DNA from: Poecilobothrus nobilitatus
Lineage: Eukaryota > Arthropoda > Insecta > Diptera > Dolichopodidae
Direction of reading: 5' to 3'
DNA length: 64,000 nucleotides
NCBI GenBank assembly: GCA_947095535.1
Contig: OX352773.1
Span: forward strand, 206,170,093 to 206,234,092
Part shown: positions 25,201 to 37,600 of the stretch, one piece after another
Layout: every line of letters begins with the position of its first letter
Position numbering within the stretch: the stretch's first letter is position 1
The notes under the pieces: generated by a model
Database searches by the model: none
What the model was told of the DNA's origin: nothing
The model's input: the letters and a program-made list of their open reading frames with translations, nothing else
Translations under genes and position numbers: made by a program

Positions 25201-27000
25201 TTTCAGATCTTTCGTAACCAAAAATTATATGATAATATTGCATATATTATTGTAACCCACAAACTCTCCTTTTATATCTTTATTTTCCAATTTTTCTGTT
25301 GTTTTAATACAACTTGAGTATTTCATATATTTCATTCCTTAAATCAGATATACATAACATATATGATTGTCATTCTTAACGTAACAAGAATGGCTATCTG
25401 GAAAGCTCTTTATTAATATACACGCAAAATAAATATGTTTATTTGTATATGAATATATGAATGTGAGGGTGTTTTTCATTCAAAAAAGGAAAAACAAAAA
25501 AAAAAATATATTACAGTATAATGAAACTAAAACAAAACAACTAACAAATAAACAATGGAATCTTTAGGTCGTTTCTTATATATATATATACATATATATA
25601 TATTCATACTGTAAATAATAATGAAAATAAGAACGACAAAGGACTATAATTTTTGTTGTTTTGTTTTCTGTTTTCTCTTTTTTGTGTGTCTATTATCTTT
25701 GTTTTAAAAAAAAAATATATATATATATATTTTTTTAAATATGTTTATATGTATTAATATTGTTTATATTATTGTCCTTTGAAGCGGTTTTCTATGTTAT
25801 TATAATTTTATTTTACTTTATTTTTTTTTTGATTCTGTACTGTCATTTTTTTGTTATGTGGTGTGCTTTTCCCTTTTGGGATGTTTTTCTTAATTTCTTT
25901 CTTTTTTTTTTCGTTATTATTATATTGTTTCTATAAATAGGATATCCCGTGTTATCCACCCGGCGGTTTTTGTTCTTTTTTTTTTTGTTTTTTGGTAATA
26001 GAAATAGAAAATTTATAGGACTCTGTTAATGTTGTTATTTATTTTCTTCTATCTTTTGTTGTTTTCATTTCAGTACTTTTAGTACTATAATTTTTTTTGA
26101 TCCTATAATAAACGAAATATAAACAAGTATATAAAAAAAAAAAACAGTTATATTAATATTTATAAATTATATTATATTTATGTACCTATATATAAACATG
26201 TAGTAACATGGTATATATTTATATTAGTAGATAATAAATTTGAAATATTTTTTAAAGACGAGTTGACTTTTGGTTTAATTTTTTATTCTCTGTTTTTTGT
26301 TTTATTATTATTTTATTTTTTCATTTAATACTGCTGCTTCAAGGTTTTATTTTATGAATTTTTTGCATGTTTTTATAGTAACAGTGTTATTTTATTTTAT
26401 ATTGTGTCCAAATTATTAGAATTTTTTCCAATTATTTTTACTTCAGGCATACACAAAAAAAAAAAAACAAAAATCATATTTAATCATAATTTTATTTATT
26501 TTTCTGTTTCTACTTTTTTTTTCTTGATTATCTGTTTTTTGTTTGATAATTTGTGTACTTTTCTTATAATCCCGTTAGATATGATATATTTTTTGTCTCT
26601 TTCTACTTATTATTATTACTTATATTTTTATTTATATTGAACACAAGTAAAAATTTTACTAATATTAGCTTGTATTTTCTTTTAAATAACAGGAAAAAAG
26701 AAAAACAGTTTGTTTTTACTTTATGTAAAAAAGGAATTAACAAGATAAAAAAGTAGCAAGAGATGAAAACAATAATAAGAACGATATAATATTATAATGG
26801 CATAAATAATGACGTGTATTACAAATATGTAAATGTATTCAAATTATAGTAGAAGTGAATATCCTTTTCTAGAAAATAACCATCGCCAAAAATGATTTTT
26901 CTTTTTTCATTTAATTTTTTTTTTTTTCTAAGATTTTCTATGAATTTTAGTTAGAGTTACCATAATTTTTTTTTCGGATGAACTGAAAATTTTGTTGAAA
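25201..27000. other. Low-complexity stretch with AT microsatellites
   Basis: T-rich on the plus strand throughout, with TA microsatellites at about 25580-25604 and 25713-25730. A small GC-rich word, CCACCCGGCGG, sits near 25958. Short frames here are AT-driven. No gene is supported. Confidence 0.6.
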
Positions 27001-27732
27001 ATTATTATTAATTTAGAATTAATAGGTTTTTCGGAATAGATGACCACCACAGTTCGATTTGAAATTTTCAGAAATTAAAATACAATGAAATTGATGAAGT
27101 TTTGTGGAGTACCAATTGGCGCACACGGCACTAAGGGGTTAAAATTCTCATTGTAAATATCTCCAAAAGAGGAAACATCTATATAACTATTCTTGGCGTC
27201 AAAAGATAGGTCTGATAAAGGCCTTCAAACTAGTATATACTATATTGGTACAGGTTGCCCCATTTGAGTACAGGGTATATAAAAGTAAAAAAAAACAAAA
27301 TGTTAGTTTTACTTTTTTGAATATAACGGTAAAAAATATATAGAACTAGCATTTTATTTTTGCATTCTCTCTCTTTCTAAATAGCCCTCATATATTATTC
27401 TAGCCCTATCTTAGTTGTTAAGTGACGACAAAAAATGGTGGGCTTTTCTATGAAAAAAAATTAATATTTCATATAAAAATGGAATTTATTAAATAATAAA
27501 AAAACATATTTTAGAATTTAAAACACATTTTAGAATTTATTTTTGTTTTATTTTTGATTTATTTTAAAATTTGTGAATGTGAAAAATAGGGGAATTTCCT
27601 TTTTCCAGAATACTTAAATATTAATTTGTAACAAATATTCCAGTTCGAGAGCAGATAGTCGAAGCATTTTTTTGAAACATTATATGGCCACCTATCCCAA
27701 AGAACAGCCAATTAATATTTTTTTTTCTTTTT
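27001..27732. other. Non-coding stretch with an unassigned moderately GC piece
   Basis: At 27041-27290 the sequence is more complex than its flanks (GGCGCACACGGCACTAAGGGG, AGGTCTGATAAAGGCCTTC, GGTTGCCCCATTTGAGTACAGGGTATA). No frame stays open and no family is recognised. It may be an old transposon fragment. Confidence 0.45.
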
Positions 27733-28585
27733 TTTGCTCCTCTTAGGAACATAGGATTTCCACTTAACACCTCCATTTCACGCGATTTTGCGCTGATATA
27801 TTAATGTCATCCAAGGAGATGTCACATTTAGCCATTTCTTGATGAATTGTTCTACGCCATGTGATGTTTGGACGGCCGCGTCTTCTAGTACCGTAAAGGT
27901 TCCACTCTAACGCCATACGTGCTATACTTTCATTTGTTTTCCTAAGCGTGTGGCCTATCCACTTCCATTTCCTACACCTGATTTGTTTGGCTATATGTTC
28001 TTCACCGGTTAGTGTCCAGAGGGCTTCGTTGGGTATTGTGTTCGGCCAGAATATGTGTTGTATTATCCTGAGACACTTATTTATGAAAATCTGAAGCTTG
28101 TGGGTTAGGCTGTTGGTTACAAACCAGGTTACCCTGCCTTATGTCAGAACGGTTTTCACGCATGCCCGGAATATTCTTAGTTTCGTTTTTCTGAATTTTT
28201 GAGAATTTCCCCATAGCGGTTGTAATACGTTCAAATACTGCATACATTTGATAAGTTCAAATACTGCTCTCGCTTTCTTTAGCCTGTATTCCACGTCTTC
28301 GTGGCCCGCTAATTGGTAGATATTATACAGCCCAGTTAACAGAAGCTGTTTACAAATTTTATCTGTTGTCCTTTCAGTTGGATGAGTGCCCTGTTGGTGT
28401 TATTTATCCTCATCGCTTTTGTTTTCCCCAAGTTGATTTCTGGACCAGCGTGTTGTTCAAGGTGGTTTAATTTGCTCTGTATGTCGCTCAACTTATGTGA
28501 TAATAGGCAAATATCATCCGCGTACTCCAGGTCTTTGAGTGGGTTTGTCGGGCCCCAAGTAATACCTCTTTTTTTTGTTGAACAG
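27733..28585 (-). mobile_element. LINE 3' half: reverse transcriptase C-terminal region, pseudogene
   Basis: Minus strand from 28585: KKRGITWGP, LKDLEYADDICLLSH with an intact YADD catalytic motif at 28510-28530, GPEINLGKTKAMRIN, EDVEYRLKKARAVFELIK, PLWGNSQKFRKTKLRIF, LWTLTGEEHIAKQI, RCRKWKWIGHTLRK, GTRRRGRPNITWRRT and ISAQNRVKWRC, then a short tail and an A-run. This is the C-terminal region of a RTE/CR1-type non-LTR element. It has three in-frame stops (near 28335, 28138 and 27762) and one frameshift near 28300. It is 5'-truncated, which is usual for LINEs. Same family as 17825-18470 but less decayed. Confidence 0.85.
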
Positions 28586-30479
28586 ATTAGTCAATTAATA
28601 TAATATAGTAAAGCTATTTTGGTTTTGAAAGTTATTTATGCAAACACTAAATTTCAAATTAATTAGTAAGCCCATTTGAAAGCTATAATTTTAAGGGATG
28701 AACTGTATCAATGCAAAATTGCTTTACAAATTATTTCAATAGTTAATTTTTACATATCATTTTTGGATTACTATATAATTGTGTAAATGATTAGTATAGA
28801 AGAATATCTAGTTTTCCTAATATCACCGACCATAAATTCGATGGATCTTAAAATATAACCATAATTTTGTCAGTTTCTGACTTAAAATAATTGATTAAAA
28901 TGATTTCTACTAATTGTAAAAAAAATATTTTGTAAAAATTCTGTAAAAATTTCTGTAAAAAATTCAGTAATAAAATCAAAAAAAAATTTAACTACGAGTA
29001 CAAAAGTTAGGTCACAATTAATAATTTAGTTTGGTGCAGCCAACCTCTGCTTTATAATTTATAATGATCTCCTCAGGGAGCTTTTTCTCCGTCGAACTAA
29101 TCCATCATGCGAAACCACACAATCTGTAAAAAAAAGTCTCGAATTGTTTGAACTATCTTTTTTTTTTTTTCATTTATAAAATAAAATTAAAAGTTTAATA
29201 AATAAACATGCTGCCTAAACGCCATCTAACCAAATTATTGAAATCTTAATTTTGCAACAAATCTAAAATCTCTTAATAAAATAGATTAAATAGTTATTTT
29301 ATAGTTATATATAATATAAAAGAAACGTATTAAAAATAATGGGGCCTGCTGCCTGGAAACCCAAACTGGACAAATTATTGAAACCCGATTTTGTCACCAA
29401 CTCTAAAATCCAACTCTAAAGCTAATTCTATAAATAATTACAAGAATTAAGTAGTGGAGGATTAAATAGATGCTATATCGTCATCACCAAATAGGCCCCT
29501 GGCCCTTACAGTATTTCATTACTTGATCTAAGGTATTTTTCAGGAAAGTTAGAATTTAGTTCCCGAGAATTTTATTTTTTTAAATTTTTTTTTCCAGTAT
29601 GGTAACACTAATAGATGACAAATATAAAAATATTTCTTTTAAGTAAATAAAAATTGAATTTTTTTTTTCTCTTTTCAAATATCATGTACAGATCTTTGGA
29701 AGAAAATATAAAAAAAAACATCTATATATCACCAAATATTTTATTAAATTACCATATAATAAATCTTCTAGCATGTGCCGAGTTTTTTAGACTTCTTTGG
29801 CCTGAAATTGATGTAGTACTTAACTATAATAAAAGATTATGAATATTTTTGAAATGCGAGTACATATATATGAGTTTTTTTTTAAACCTTTAATGTAACG
29901 TAGAATTTATTTTTTGAAATGAAAAAATTTTCCGCGAGTTGTAAAGAAGTCATAAGCAGAATTTATAATATTCTTTAAAAAATCTGAAAAAAGGTATAAT
30001 ATCTAAAGACTTGAAATAATAATCTGTGGGTAGGATAGCAAGAGTAAAAAAAAAAGCACAAACATTTTTTTGTCGCACAGTAAAAGGATACAAATCTGAA
30101 AAGATAGGATAAAGTTTGCGGTTAAAATGTTATTTTTGTTAAAACTCATATACAGAACCGCATATTGTTAAAATTCTTCATAAAAAAAAAATATATAAAT
30201 ATCTTAACTTTTCACTTGTCAGTTTCAATTAAATTTCTATGCGGAAATTGGCCCACGTAAAAATTAAATCGTAAAAATAAATTGTTGTTATATAGGTGTA
30301 AATCTTTATCTAAATCAAGTATATATATATATATATTTCGTATGCTTTAACTATCGTCCTTTAAATTTTTTGGTATTGTGTATATTCTAGTTAAAAGCAT
30401 TTAATTTATAAAATATCAACAATAATACGTAATTCAGTAAGGTTCTGATTTTTTTTAGCGAGGGTAGGTGGGAATAATT
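28586..30479. other. AT-rich non-coding stretch with one diverged direct repeat
   Basis: No gene. Two related segments begin GCTGCCT at 29210 and 29348, each followed by (C/G)AAATTATTGAAA and TCTAAAATC, an imperfect ~138-bp direct repeat. A short less AT-rich piece lies at 29030-29130. A TA microsatellite is at 30320-30336. Confidence 0.55.
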
Positions 30480-31340
30480 TAAAGAAACTATAAAGAAGGT
30501 AAACGAGCACGAGTCCTCTATGAGTGTGTGGTATTTTCATCCATTAAAGATGACATCCCTTTTATTACCAAACAATAAGTTATATGTCCTTTAGTATTAG
30601 TGTACTGCTTGGTTAATGGAAGTAAATTGGGAAGTGAAAATTGTTTTCAAATTAACAGAATAAAGTTGTTAACGTTGAATTTTTGAAAGTTGTATATGTA
30701 ATTCCCACTAAATGTAGCAGACACATAAGGAAGGAAATGGTTACACATACATAAGTTAAATTATACCATCTGAGAATAGGAATGAACTACGCTATTCCTA
30801 TATGAACTACATAGGGGCAGCAGAAATTTTCCTTGTTTAGAATGTTTTCAATAAAGGTATCCGACTTTTAATCTCGTCACAAGTACCCACTCCTATAAGG
30901 TGTCTATAAAATGGGGTAAGTGTTTCTATTAGGCGACGAAGAAGAAGAGAGAGCTTTGAGGTGGCATTGAGATTCTTTATTTGACGAATTGCTTTATTTT
31001 GCACTTTATCAAGAAATTCAAATGTCGTTTTATTCCTAAAAATGTGTATTGTACTCCATCTTCGGTCTTATATAATATGTTTTATAGATGTTCACAGATG
31101 AACAGATGAAAAGAAGACTTTACAATGATGCAAGAAATATGATTGTACAAACTTAAATTTTTACTCCATGCCAAAGTTAAAAAGTTAAGAGGGGATCCAA
31201 GGTGCGGATTAATTTCCAAAGGGCTAAACAGTACTGGGTTTTCTTGGAATTGAAATAGAACCGGTTCATTTGACCGCATTTCGATATTTTGGCTAAAACG
31301 CGATTTAGTTCAATTGAAGTTGAATTTAAAAAAAACAATT
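30480..31340 (-). mobile_element. Decayed LINE, reverse transcriptase C-terminal region
   Basis: The minus strand reads KISKCGQMNRFYFNSRKTQY, SVNIYKT, YIRPKMEYNTH (31035-31080), EFLDKVQNKAIRQI and LLRRLIETLTPFYRHLIG, then CDEIKSRIP. These match, in order, the thumb and post-RT blocks of Jockey/CR1-like elements, whose usual forms are 'YIRP-MEY--HVW', 'LD-VQ--A-RLI' and 'RR---LSLFYR---G-C--EL'. Frames shift at least twice and stops are present. The RT catalytic motif is not included. It is a different family from the LINE at 27.7-28.6 kb. Confidence 0.72.
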
Positions 31341-31879
31341 TTTTGTTTTATTCAGCTCGTCAAATGATTTTTTTAATGTATCCAGTATGATACAAGCATC
31401 TAGTTCATTAGAAAACTAACATTAACTTTTTGAGTCACCATTTACAGAAATTAGTAGGTTAGTAAATAATATTGTTATTTTAATACAGTTACTTTTATTA
31501 GTATAATATATGGTTAATTTTCATTTTAATTTAGACTACTACTTAAAAATGATACTACTGGGATCATGCTTTCCACTCATAATATGATGTTAAACAGACT
31601 AAGATTATTGATTTACGTTATTAATGCTTTGTTTACTTAATAAATAATGATTCAAAATATAATTTTGGTATCATCAAATAAACAATTATTTTAGTATAAA
31701 AAAGATTTTTTTAATTGACAAGTAAAATTTGATTTATTTAACTTCAGATAACTGTAGAATGATTTTTGTCTATAATTTCATGGAGGAAATGTGAGGAAAT
31801 TATTTTAAAAATGAATAAATTGTATGAATAATATGTTAGAATTAATAGTTGAAATCTGAAAAAAAAAGTTTTGAATGAA

Positions 31880-32110
31880 ATTTAAAAAGCAGGTGAATCT
31901 GCAGAGACTGAGGCTAGATGATTCTGTCTATGTAGATTGAAAAAGAAGTACTATCTTAGTAGAATCATACTTATAATATTTTATTTTATGGTTAATGCGA
32001 AATAATAACCATAAAAAGAAGTGTCTTAATAGAAAATAGTGCAACAAAAAAATTTACACAACTCAAATGATTTACTGTAGATCGAAGAAAGTGGAAAAAT
32101 TTTTGATCAT
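31880..32110 (+). mobile_element. Possible LINE C-terminal relic
   Basis: On the plus strand VNLQRLRLDDS near 31895 and VDRRKWKNF near 32078 resemble the 'RLRWLGH' and 'AQDRRKWR' blocks at the C terminus of non-LTR ORF2 proteins. They lie about 60 codons apart, as expected. Everything between them is frameshifted, so this is a weak call. Confidence 0.25.
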
Positions 32111-32230
32111 CTCACATAAATCACAGTTCTTGTTTACAGTGATCACCTTGAACTAAAAGACCGAGAAGAAACTGGGAAGCATAATTTAAATACACTGGAA
32201 TTTTTATTAATGTAATTGATTTCAAAATTA

Positions 32231-32251
32231 TCACTAGGCCACCGAAGCCCC
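32231..32251 (-). mobile_element. SINE 5' stub, copy S6
   Basis: Only 21 bp: on the minus strand it reads GGGGCTTCGGTGGCCTAGTGA, matching the SINE head through its A box (TGGCCTAGTGA). No body follows. It is either a remnant or a coincidence. Confidence 0.4.
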
Positions 32252-32979
32252 TAGTTAAGTTAATATCAGACAAATAAATTATTTTTTTTTTACTGATATT
32301 CAAAAATAAATTTCTATTAGAGGTCGATGGTAGTTGGTACATTAGGAATATAGAATTAAATCTGAGTGCGAAGAAACGATAATAGCAGAATACTTGTATT
32401 TAAATGAAAGTAATGGATTTTCATAAAATTTAAACAATTGAAGTAATTGTTTCAAAAATAAATGAAAATATACTGAAATTAAACAAGTGAAATTTAGTAT
32501 GTTGATTTTATGTAAGAAATTATAATATTGCTCAATTTTCGAAATATTTACGATCGACAAAGGAAATTAAGGATTTTATAAAAAATACTTATTACTTTTT
32601 AAATTGAATTTATATAATCTTCCTGCATAATTGAAAACGTTTTCTCACTACTAATATTTAAAAGTAACTGGGAAGTAAAAAGCAGAAGTGTTTGATTCGT
32701 ACGAAAATTATTGAGTGCAAAAATCAGATGCAACAGATGTTTTGAATATATTTGTTGTAGCAATTTTTGTATATACTTAGCTTTATTTTCTTAGTTTTTA
32801 ACATCTTTTATTTTTTTTGAAATTTATATTTAGATGTATGAAATAAAGGCAAAATGAACACAAATTATAATGTAAAATCTTTAAATACACACATGAATCA
32901 TTTGTGCAAAATATCAAAAATTTACTAATTATGCATTTTTATTTTATTAAAAAAATAAACATGTAAAATAAATCAAAAA

Positions 32980-33767
32980 CAAGACAAAATGTAAACCAAC
33001 GGTTTTTAAAATCGCACATTTCCAAAAGATAATACAAATTATTTAAAATTGCGACTTGCACCAAAATTTGAAAATTTCGTGTAAGAAAAAATGTGAAAAT
33101 AGAACATTTTTGCAATTTAAAGGGGCTACAAATCCGGAATTCTATATATAGCTAAGAATAACTGTTAATACACGTAAAAATATATTACTGGGTCTTTAAT
33201 TTTTATATCTTTAAGAAAAAATTGTGCAGGTGTTTAAATAGTAAATTTTCTATATTTGAGCTCTAAAAACTAATAAACACGGGGTGATCCAAAAAAATTT
33301 TTTAAGGAAACTTATACTAATTCTAAAAGTTCTTTCTTGTCAAAATTTTAAGCCCTTATCTAAAAGTGTGCCGGAGTTATGAAGGTAGAAAAATCATGCA
33401 AAATTTGGTTTTCATATAACGGTAAATTTAAATACAAAATTTAAAAAACTTGTACAATTTTGATATAGAGTTACAAAGGTAAAAAAAAAATTCCTGTCGA
33501 ATGGAGTTTTCAAATTAAAACATTTTAAGCGGAACATGAAATATGCGCATTTAAAAATAGGGCTTTTGAAAGTTTGAGGATCTGGAGATTCCTGATGGAT
33601 GGGGCTATATGAAAAAGTTGTTCCACAAAATTAATTTTTTTATGAGACCATGGTTAAAATTTTTTTTTCTTTATCTTTAACGGTGTAGAAGTTTTGTAAA
33701 CAGACGAACGAACAAACATAGTGAAACTAATAGGCACATTTCTTCAAATTTTTTTTGGAAATGTGCT
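32980..33767 (-). mobile_element. Family A DINE-like element, copy A2
   Basis: Minus orientation. The 5' end at 33767 is the hairpin GCACATTTCC/GAAATGTGC. 'TTCGTTCGTCTGTTTAC' and 'CTTCTACACCGTT' follow. The 3' end has the inverted GGAAATGTGC arm near 33020, the hairpin AAACC-gtt-GGTTT, then ACATTTTGTCTTG at 32980. It has no SINE at the site used in A1, and one copy of the internal unit that is doubled in A3. No coding sequence. Confidence 0.78.
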
Positions 33768-33891
33768 AAAAAAATAAATGAGTAAATTAATATGACATTA
33801 TTTATTGATTTATGTCAAAATTTGATTGACATACAAAATGTATACAATATGTTTTCATATAAATAGACAAAATCTACTTTTTATACCCGTA

Positions 33892-35458
33892 CGATAGGAT
33901 CGGGTATAATAAAATTACTCCTCCGTTTGTAACACCTCGAAATAAGCGAGCTAGATATACCTTCAAAGGTATGGATCGGATCAGAAAAAAATTCTAAGAC
34001 TTTTGAGCCATGTCCGTCCGTCCGTCCGTCCGTCAGCACGCTAACTCAAAAACTAAGAAAGCTAGAATCTTGAAATTTACACAAAATATTCTTGGAGTAA
34101 TTTGTAGGTTCCCTTTTTTTTTTGGTTGAGTTTGGACCAAACCTTAAGGTAGCTCTCGAACACCTAACTTTTAGATCCCCACATTTTTTTTGAAATAGAG
34201 CTATGAAATTTTAACTATTGATAGATCTCACAAAAATATTAATTTTATTTTTAATAACTTTTTTTTGTAGCCCCACCCGTTACGGAGCTACAGCTCCCCA
34301 AAGGTTCAAAAAAGCTCTATATTTAAATTGTTATAGCACAAGTTGTATAAGATATATCTTCATTTTGAAAACGCCAAACGATTACTACTTTCATTAGCTT
34401 TAAAAATATATATACAATAAATATATATTTGTGGCATACGGTGTCTTAATTTACCGTTATGCGAAACTCAAATTTTGCAAAATTCTTTAACCCTTCTATC
34501 TTCTAAACGGTTAAAGTTGGAAACTTGAAATTTTGACAGATCTTTGATCTTTGAAAATTATTATGAGTCATTTCAGAAATTTTTTTTGTATCACTCCCCG
34601 TTTAGGAGCTGTAAAGGGTCAAAAACTGAAAATTTCCTATTTTTAAGCAACTGTAACTTAAACATCTGTTAACATTTTTTTGAAGTAATACACAAAAATT
34701 AAAGCTTCAATATTATACTCTTATTTCTGTTAAAAACTTTTTTTAATAATATAGGGTTACTTTATAATTGACGAAAGTGTTACTTGATTTTTTCAAATTT
34801 TCTAACAAATTTCTTTAACGAATTTTTTCCATTTTGTTTTACTCGATAATTTGAAATTGTTGAGGATATAATGCGTAGTACAAAAAAATGTAAATAAATA
34901 AACAACATAACGGTTGCTTGAAGAATTTTTGTTTATATGATATTGATATATATACATATACTTATATAATATCATGTTTATTTACATATCGTATATGTCA
35001 CTAGTGAATGAATGATAAGAGTATATATGTATATTATATAGCGCCGTATTTACATACATATATGTATTTTATTGTACTTATAAGAAATTATTCTGTCAAT
35101 GGAATATTTAAATATAATATAATATAATATTTAAAATTATATTTACTATTTTGTACTAAGTAAATTTAATATACATTTACCGCTTAGTATTAAATGGTAC
35201 TATAGAATATTTGAAAAAGTTTTGGATTGATAATCGTTATGTGGAAGGTTAAAATCTGCTTTTGAAGAATGTATAAACATATAGTTTGAATATATGTACA
35301 ACCCATAATTCTAGAAATTATAAAATTCACCTAAATTATTTTAAAATACTAAAATATTAAAAAAATAATATTGTAAGCAGAGTGACAGGCTGTGAACACA
35401 CTAACGGTTCGTACGGGTATCTAAGAGTTGACAAAGTCAACTGTATTCTTCCTCGTTT
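33892..35458 (+). mobile_element. Family B DINE-like element, copy B1
   Basis: The 5' end is TATACCCG...CGGGTATA, a hairpin at 33892-33918. The lead follows (TTTGTAACACCTCG, GCGAGCTAGATATACC, GGTATGGATCGGATCAG), then five GTCC units ending GTCAGCACGC. The body has blocks shared with family A (TTACCGTTATGCGAAAC, GCTACAGCTCCCC). The 3' end has TCGTACGGGTAT, the 5' arm inverted, then the perfect hairpin AGTTGAC-aaa-GTCAACT and a TATTCTTCCTCGTTT terminus. It is non-coding, about 1.57 kb, and nearly identical to 53735-55315, so this family moved recently. Confidence 0.85.
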
Positions 35459-37030
35459 CTAAATGATTTTCAAACAAAATCACAATTTTCTTTTATAAGC
35501 ATTATACCTAATACAAACATTACATTTAAAAGATTAAGTTACATTATAGATTAGCTATTTAAAAATAATATTTAAAAATATTTATTGAAAATTTGATTGT
35601 ATATAGAATAAAATATGTATAAAAGTTTATGAACTTTTTATTTTTAATTATTCATAAGTTTATTATTTCGAATCTGAGTTGAGTCATGGTTAATTTTATA
35701 AAATCTCCTTTTATAATTTTCGTTATTATTTTAAGTGGAAATCCTTCAAAATTGTTGATTTAATATAATAAAGGTATACTCAGTGAATTATTTCTATTTA
35801 TTTCTTTATTTTATTATTCGTCCTTCAGAGTTTATTTACACTTAAAATACTTTTATTTTCATGAATATTTGAAGGGCTTCAACAAAACCCAAAACTAAAA
35901 TAACATAAAAAAAAAATTAATTTGAAAAAAAAAGAATTTATGTATCTTCACGTTAATGTATTTATTTTTTTTTTTTTTATTTCTGTTCATTAAAAATAGC
36001 ATTACCTTAGATTATCCAGAATTTTTTTTTAGAAACCACTTTTAACTTTAATTATATAAAAGAACTCAAAAAGTTTTTAAAACAAATACAATGATTTTAA
36101 TCAATAGATTTACATGAAAAATTATTTTTAGCCTTCATAGATAATTTTTTCTTCATAAATCGCAAAATCCTGAAATATATTTTTTACTTTAATATTTTAG
36201 AAAATTTTTTCTATCGGTAATTCAATCTATTTACAATATTATTGAAAAATATTGAGATTTCAGAAAAATTCAGGATACTTCAGAATAAGTTATTTGCATT
36301 ATTGAAAATTCAAGTTATTTGAAAAGAAATTTGATCTACGACCTTAGTAAAAACTTCAATTATACCCTTTCAGAAAGATGAAGGTTAAATAGATTTCTTA
36401 AAAAAAATATATATATATATTTTTTTACTTCTTTCAATTATTCTATGAAATATTCTAAAAAATGTTTTCTATCAGTAAAAGAATAATCATATGCTATTAA
36501 AAATTGTTGGGATGTTAGAAGAATTCGCATTATCTCTGTTATTCCACACAAACATGGTTCAAATGAATAAAAATAAATAAAAATAAATACATATCATGTA
36601 ATTTTGAAAGAAGAATTTTAAGAATTATTTCTGAAATATCAAATCTTTATGTCAAAAACATATATTAAAATCAAGAGTCTAAGATATCATTCATATTAAA
36701 TTGAAAAAAAAAATGCCAATATATTCCTTCCACATGTAATTTCTGAAACTTCTCTATAGTAAGATAAAAATGTATGATTCACAACTTGTGACTGTAGATC
36801 ATCATCTTTTTTTTTTTTTTGATGTTTATTATCAACAATTAATATAAATCTTACACATAGTATTATTTTTACAGATAAGATTTAATTACATTTTCACTAT
36901 TGATATTTTATGGATAATTTGATATATATACAACTTAAATTAAATATACAAATAAATGTTTCATAAATGTTATTATTTAAAATTTTTGTACAACTTATAT
37001 TTATAAAGAGTGATTTATAGTTAATCAAAT
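35459..37030. other. AT-rich non-coding stretch
   Basis: No feature recognised. An (AT)n run lies at about 36408-36422. Confidence 0.65.
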
Positions 37031-37600
37031 GAGGAAAAATGATTAATTGACTCTGTCAACTCTAGGATACACGAACAAAATAGATGCTGTTTTGAGATAA
37101 CATTTAATCATCTTTTAACAAAATTTGACTTATGCAAATTTTTTGTTGTGCGACAGTTATACGAAGCTGTCAGTCCAAACCAAAATTATCATAAAACTGG
37201 ATCTTATTTACAAATTTTTAGTTAGGCATTTTAGGATCTTATTTTCAAATAAATATCCTAAGATGCCTAAATTAATTAAATACCTTTATCTAAGGATATT
37301 TATTTTACAGTTGTATGACAGCTACCTAAACTTGTTACCCTAGACAAAACAAATTTTTTGAAACCACCGTTAGAGCTTGTTTAATTCCAAAATCAAAGTT
37401 TTATATCAAAATAAAATTGTGAAAATTACTTTATTTTTGAGTTATCATGCGGACACATGAACGGATGAGCGTATATAGCTAAATCGATTTAAAATCTAAT
37501 CCTGCGAGTAAGAATATATATAAGCTTTATATTTAGCTCTATATCTATCTTGTTTCCTTTGCAGTTTCACAAACGTAACTAATGGCAAATTTTTTTAATT
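37031..37600 (-). mobile_element. Family C DINE-like element, copy C3 (decayed, 5' end lost)
   Basis: The 3' end is clear at 37043-37075: hairpin TTGAC-aga-GTCAA plus the GTGTATCC arm. Internal units with GTTGTATGACAGCTACC near 37310 and the lead (GAGTTATCATGCGGAC in reverse, TTTGTGAAACTGC, AGATATAGAGC) follow. The terminal TATACCC hairpin is missing after GCAAATTTTTTTAATT. Confidence 0.65.

Larger units (their letters stand above)
31341..32979. other. AT-rich non-coding stretch with a weak LINE relic and a SINE stub
   Basis: Apart from the two small items listed separately (31880-32110 and 32231-32251), nothing is recognised. The frames at 32121-32342 and 32342-32560 look like chance. Confidence 0.55.

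Noticed and set aside
33892..35458. Reading B1 as an LTR retrotransposon or a Tc1-type element
   Set aside because: There are no long direct repeats at the ends and no transposase or gag/pol frame; the ends are a hairpin and an inverted arm as in DINE-like elements.
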